In this document: positions 62,960 through 64,000 of the stretch, piece after piece
How positions within the stretch are numbered: the first letter of the stretch is position 1
Layout: each line of letters opens with the position of its first letter
DNA from: an uncultured Bacilli bacterium
GTDB lineage: Bacteria > Bacillota_I > Bacilli_A > RF39 > UBA660
Direction: 5' to 3'
DNA: 64,000 nucleotides
NCBI GenBank assembly: GCA_934148845.1
Contig: CAKPDH010000001.1
Coordinates: forward strand, 1-64,000
The notes under the pieces: model-generated
What the model saw: the letters and a program-made list of their open reading frames with translations, nothing else
Told to the model about the DNA's origin: nothing
The model's database searches: none
Program-made: the position numbers and the translations under genes

Positions 62960-64000
62960 ATGAGTAAATATAGAAAGAAACAATTTATTACAGTAGGTAT
63001 GCTTTTAGTAGCCATAGTAGGACTTTCAATAGGATTTTCAGCTTTATCAACTCTATTAAATATAGAGACAAATATAGCAGTAAATCCAAATAAAGGCGAA
63101 CTTGGAGTTATGTTTTCATCAAGTGAAACAAGTCTTAAAACAGATTCTATAAAGCCTATTACAAGTTCAAAAGTAGTAGATGCAAAAGATGCAATTATAG
63201 ATAATAGTGGAACTCCAACAATAAAGAATTTAAGTGTAGCACTAACAAGTCCAGGTCAAAGTGCTACATATGAGTTTTATGCTATGAATACAGGAAGTGT
63301 AACTGCATATTTAAATAGTATAAATTTTGGAGAAAAGAAATGTGAAGCAAATACAGGAACATCACAAGAAAGTGTAGATCTTGCGTGTAGTGGTATAAGG
63401 GTAAGTATAAAATTTGGAAGTGATATAACAGAATATACGGGAACAACTACATTAACAGGTCATCCGCTTCCAACTAATACAGTAGAAAAAGTAACTGTAA
63501 CTATAATGTATGCAAAAGATGCAAGTGAAGCTGATGGTGGATTTAAAGTAAATTATGGAACTATTAGTGTAGGATATAATGCAATAGATGGAGGGGAATC
63601 TTCTTCACCAGACACTAATGTATGTGAAAATATTACTGAAAAAAGCTTTGGCGCTTGTACATATAAGGATAATGATAGTTCAGGGACTATTACTAAAGGT
63701 GATAACATTATATGTGGAACAGAAGAATTTATAGCATTATCAAGCCCATCAAATGGAAGAGTAACGATGATTACAAAATATAATCTTAATGTATCAACAT
63801 CTGGTATAGAAGTTTATGCTGGAATTGATTCATCCGAAAAATATCCTTGTGCAGTTGAAGGATATCAAGATGAACATGTAAGAGGTGACTTAAATGAATA
63901 TGATCCAGCTAATTTACCATATTTAAGACAATATATATTTAGATTTACGGACTTAGGATCAGGATCAGGTACAGGGTCTATGCCATCAGCAGAAGTTGTA
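62960..64000 (+). CDS. Large secreted surface protein (5' part)
   Basis: The frame is open to the window end (347 residues seen). A signal-like N-terminus (ITVGMLLVAIVGLSIGFSALSTLLNI) is followed by a beta-rich region of about 190 residues with paired Cys, ending GGFKVNYGTISVGYNA. This segment matches GFNVVFGSVKMNY of the LRR protein at the window start. After it comes a Ser/Gly/Pro linker and a second domain beginning NVCENITEKSFGACTY, with Cys residues and a Gly/Ser repeat (GSGSGTGS). Codons are A-ending like those of the LRR gene. It is likely exported and surface-exposed; no family name is certain. Confidence 0.8.
   Translation, partial: MSKYRKKQFITVGMLLVAIVGLSIGFSALSTLLNIETNIAVNPNKGELGVMFSSSETSLKTDSIKPITSSKVVDAKDAIIDNSGTPTIKNLSVALTSPGQSATYEFYAMNTGSVTAYLNSINFGEKKCEANTGTSQESVDLACSGIRVSIKFGSDITEYTGTTTLTGHPLPTNTVEKVTVTIMYAKDASEADGGFKVNYGTISVGYNAIDGGESSSPDTNVCENITEKSFGACTYKDNDSSGTITKGDNIICGTEEFIALSSPSNGRVTMITKYNLNVSTSGIEVYAGIDSSEKYPCAVEGYQDEHVRGDLNEYDPANLPYLRQYIFRFTDLGSGSGTGSMPSAEVV

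Noticed and set aside
1..64000. CRISPR arrays, insertion sequences and integrases
   Set aside because: No regularly spaced repeat array, transposase or integrase was seen.

Overview
The window is very AT-rich and densely coded. TGA is used as a stop (for example at 18233-18235, 33944-33946 and 58829-58831) and Trp is TGG, so this is translation table 11, not the Mycoplasma code. The gene set and order look like a low-GC Firmicutes/Bacilli relative: rplU-prp-rpmA with an N-terminally extended L27, secE-nusG-rplKAJL-rsmC-rpoBC, omega, MraY, MurE, MurF, Ddl, LTA-synthase-like, Fmt and anaerobic RNR. Cell-wall genes plus Mollicutes-like traits (for example the RpoB rifampicin-site Asn) suggest an uncultured, walled, anaerobic gut Bacilli/Mycoplasmatota lineage such as RF39. 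This placement is an inference. No phage genome, insertion sequence or CRISPR array is seen. Only one tRNA gene (Arg-CCT) is present.

Layout. 1-891: 3' part of a BspA-type leucine-rich-repeat surface protein. 1044-2894: acyl-CoA synthetase. 3215-4961: a two-gene cassette of unknown function. 5337-7544: hybrid sensor kinase. 7858-8843: L21 leader, rplU, prp, rpmA. 8904-14782: alpha/beta hydrolase, MurF, Ddl, polysaccharide deacetylase, DUF3048 protein. 14894-15507: HD protein and tRNA-Arg. 15857-20443: pyrimidine-nucleoside phosphorylase, omega, YihY/BrkB membrane protein, and an OmpR/HK two-component pair. 20615-23631: class III ribonucleotide reductase in which the glycyl-radical domain is a separate 58-residue gene, followed by nrdG. 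23689-28454: MraZ-like regulator, lspA, rluD, small Gly/Tyr-rich protein, M29 aminopeptidase, degenerate NodB protein, pyrH. 28627-41355: secE, nusG, GH25 lysozyme, rplK/A/J/L with leaders, rsmC, rpoB, rpoC. 41441-50427: LTA-synthase-like sulfatase, radical SAM, CapA, ASCH, GNAT, VanZ, PAP2, membrane-anchored serpin. 50553-53116: membrane-linked XRE regulator and a holin/endolysin pair. 53118-57375: TetR repressor, MMPL transporter and secreted partner. 57491-62905: two MurE-like ligases flanking mraY, fmt and an unknown protein. 62960-64000: 5' part of a second surface protein, which shares a domain with the first.

The main theme is envelope building and growth: peptidoglycan precursors (MurE, MurF, Ddl, MraY), their remodelling (GH25, deacetylase, lysin), polymer addition (LtaS-like) and lipoprotein maturation (LspA), beside core transcription and translation.

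The strongest unusual signals are: (1) the split anaerobic RNR; (2) a recurrent promoter/start module in which a GGTGAT ribosome-binding motif begins 12 bases after the first base of the -10 box, so mRNAs would start at or next to their own Shine-Dalgarno; (3) a pair of dispersed 21-bp-phased direct repeats just after the LRR gene and the hybrid kinase; (4) an anchored serpin; (5) an orphan holin/endolysin cassette; (6) duplicated MurE-like ligases with different specificity motifs.
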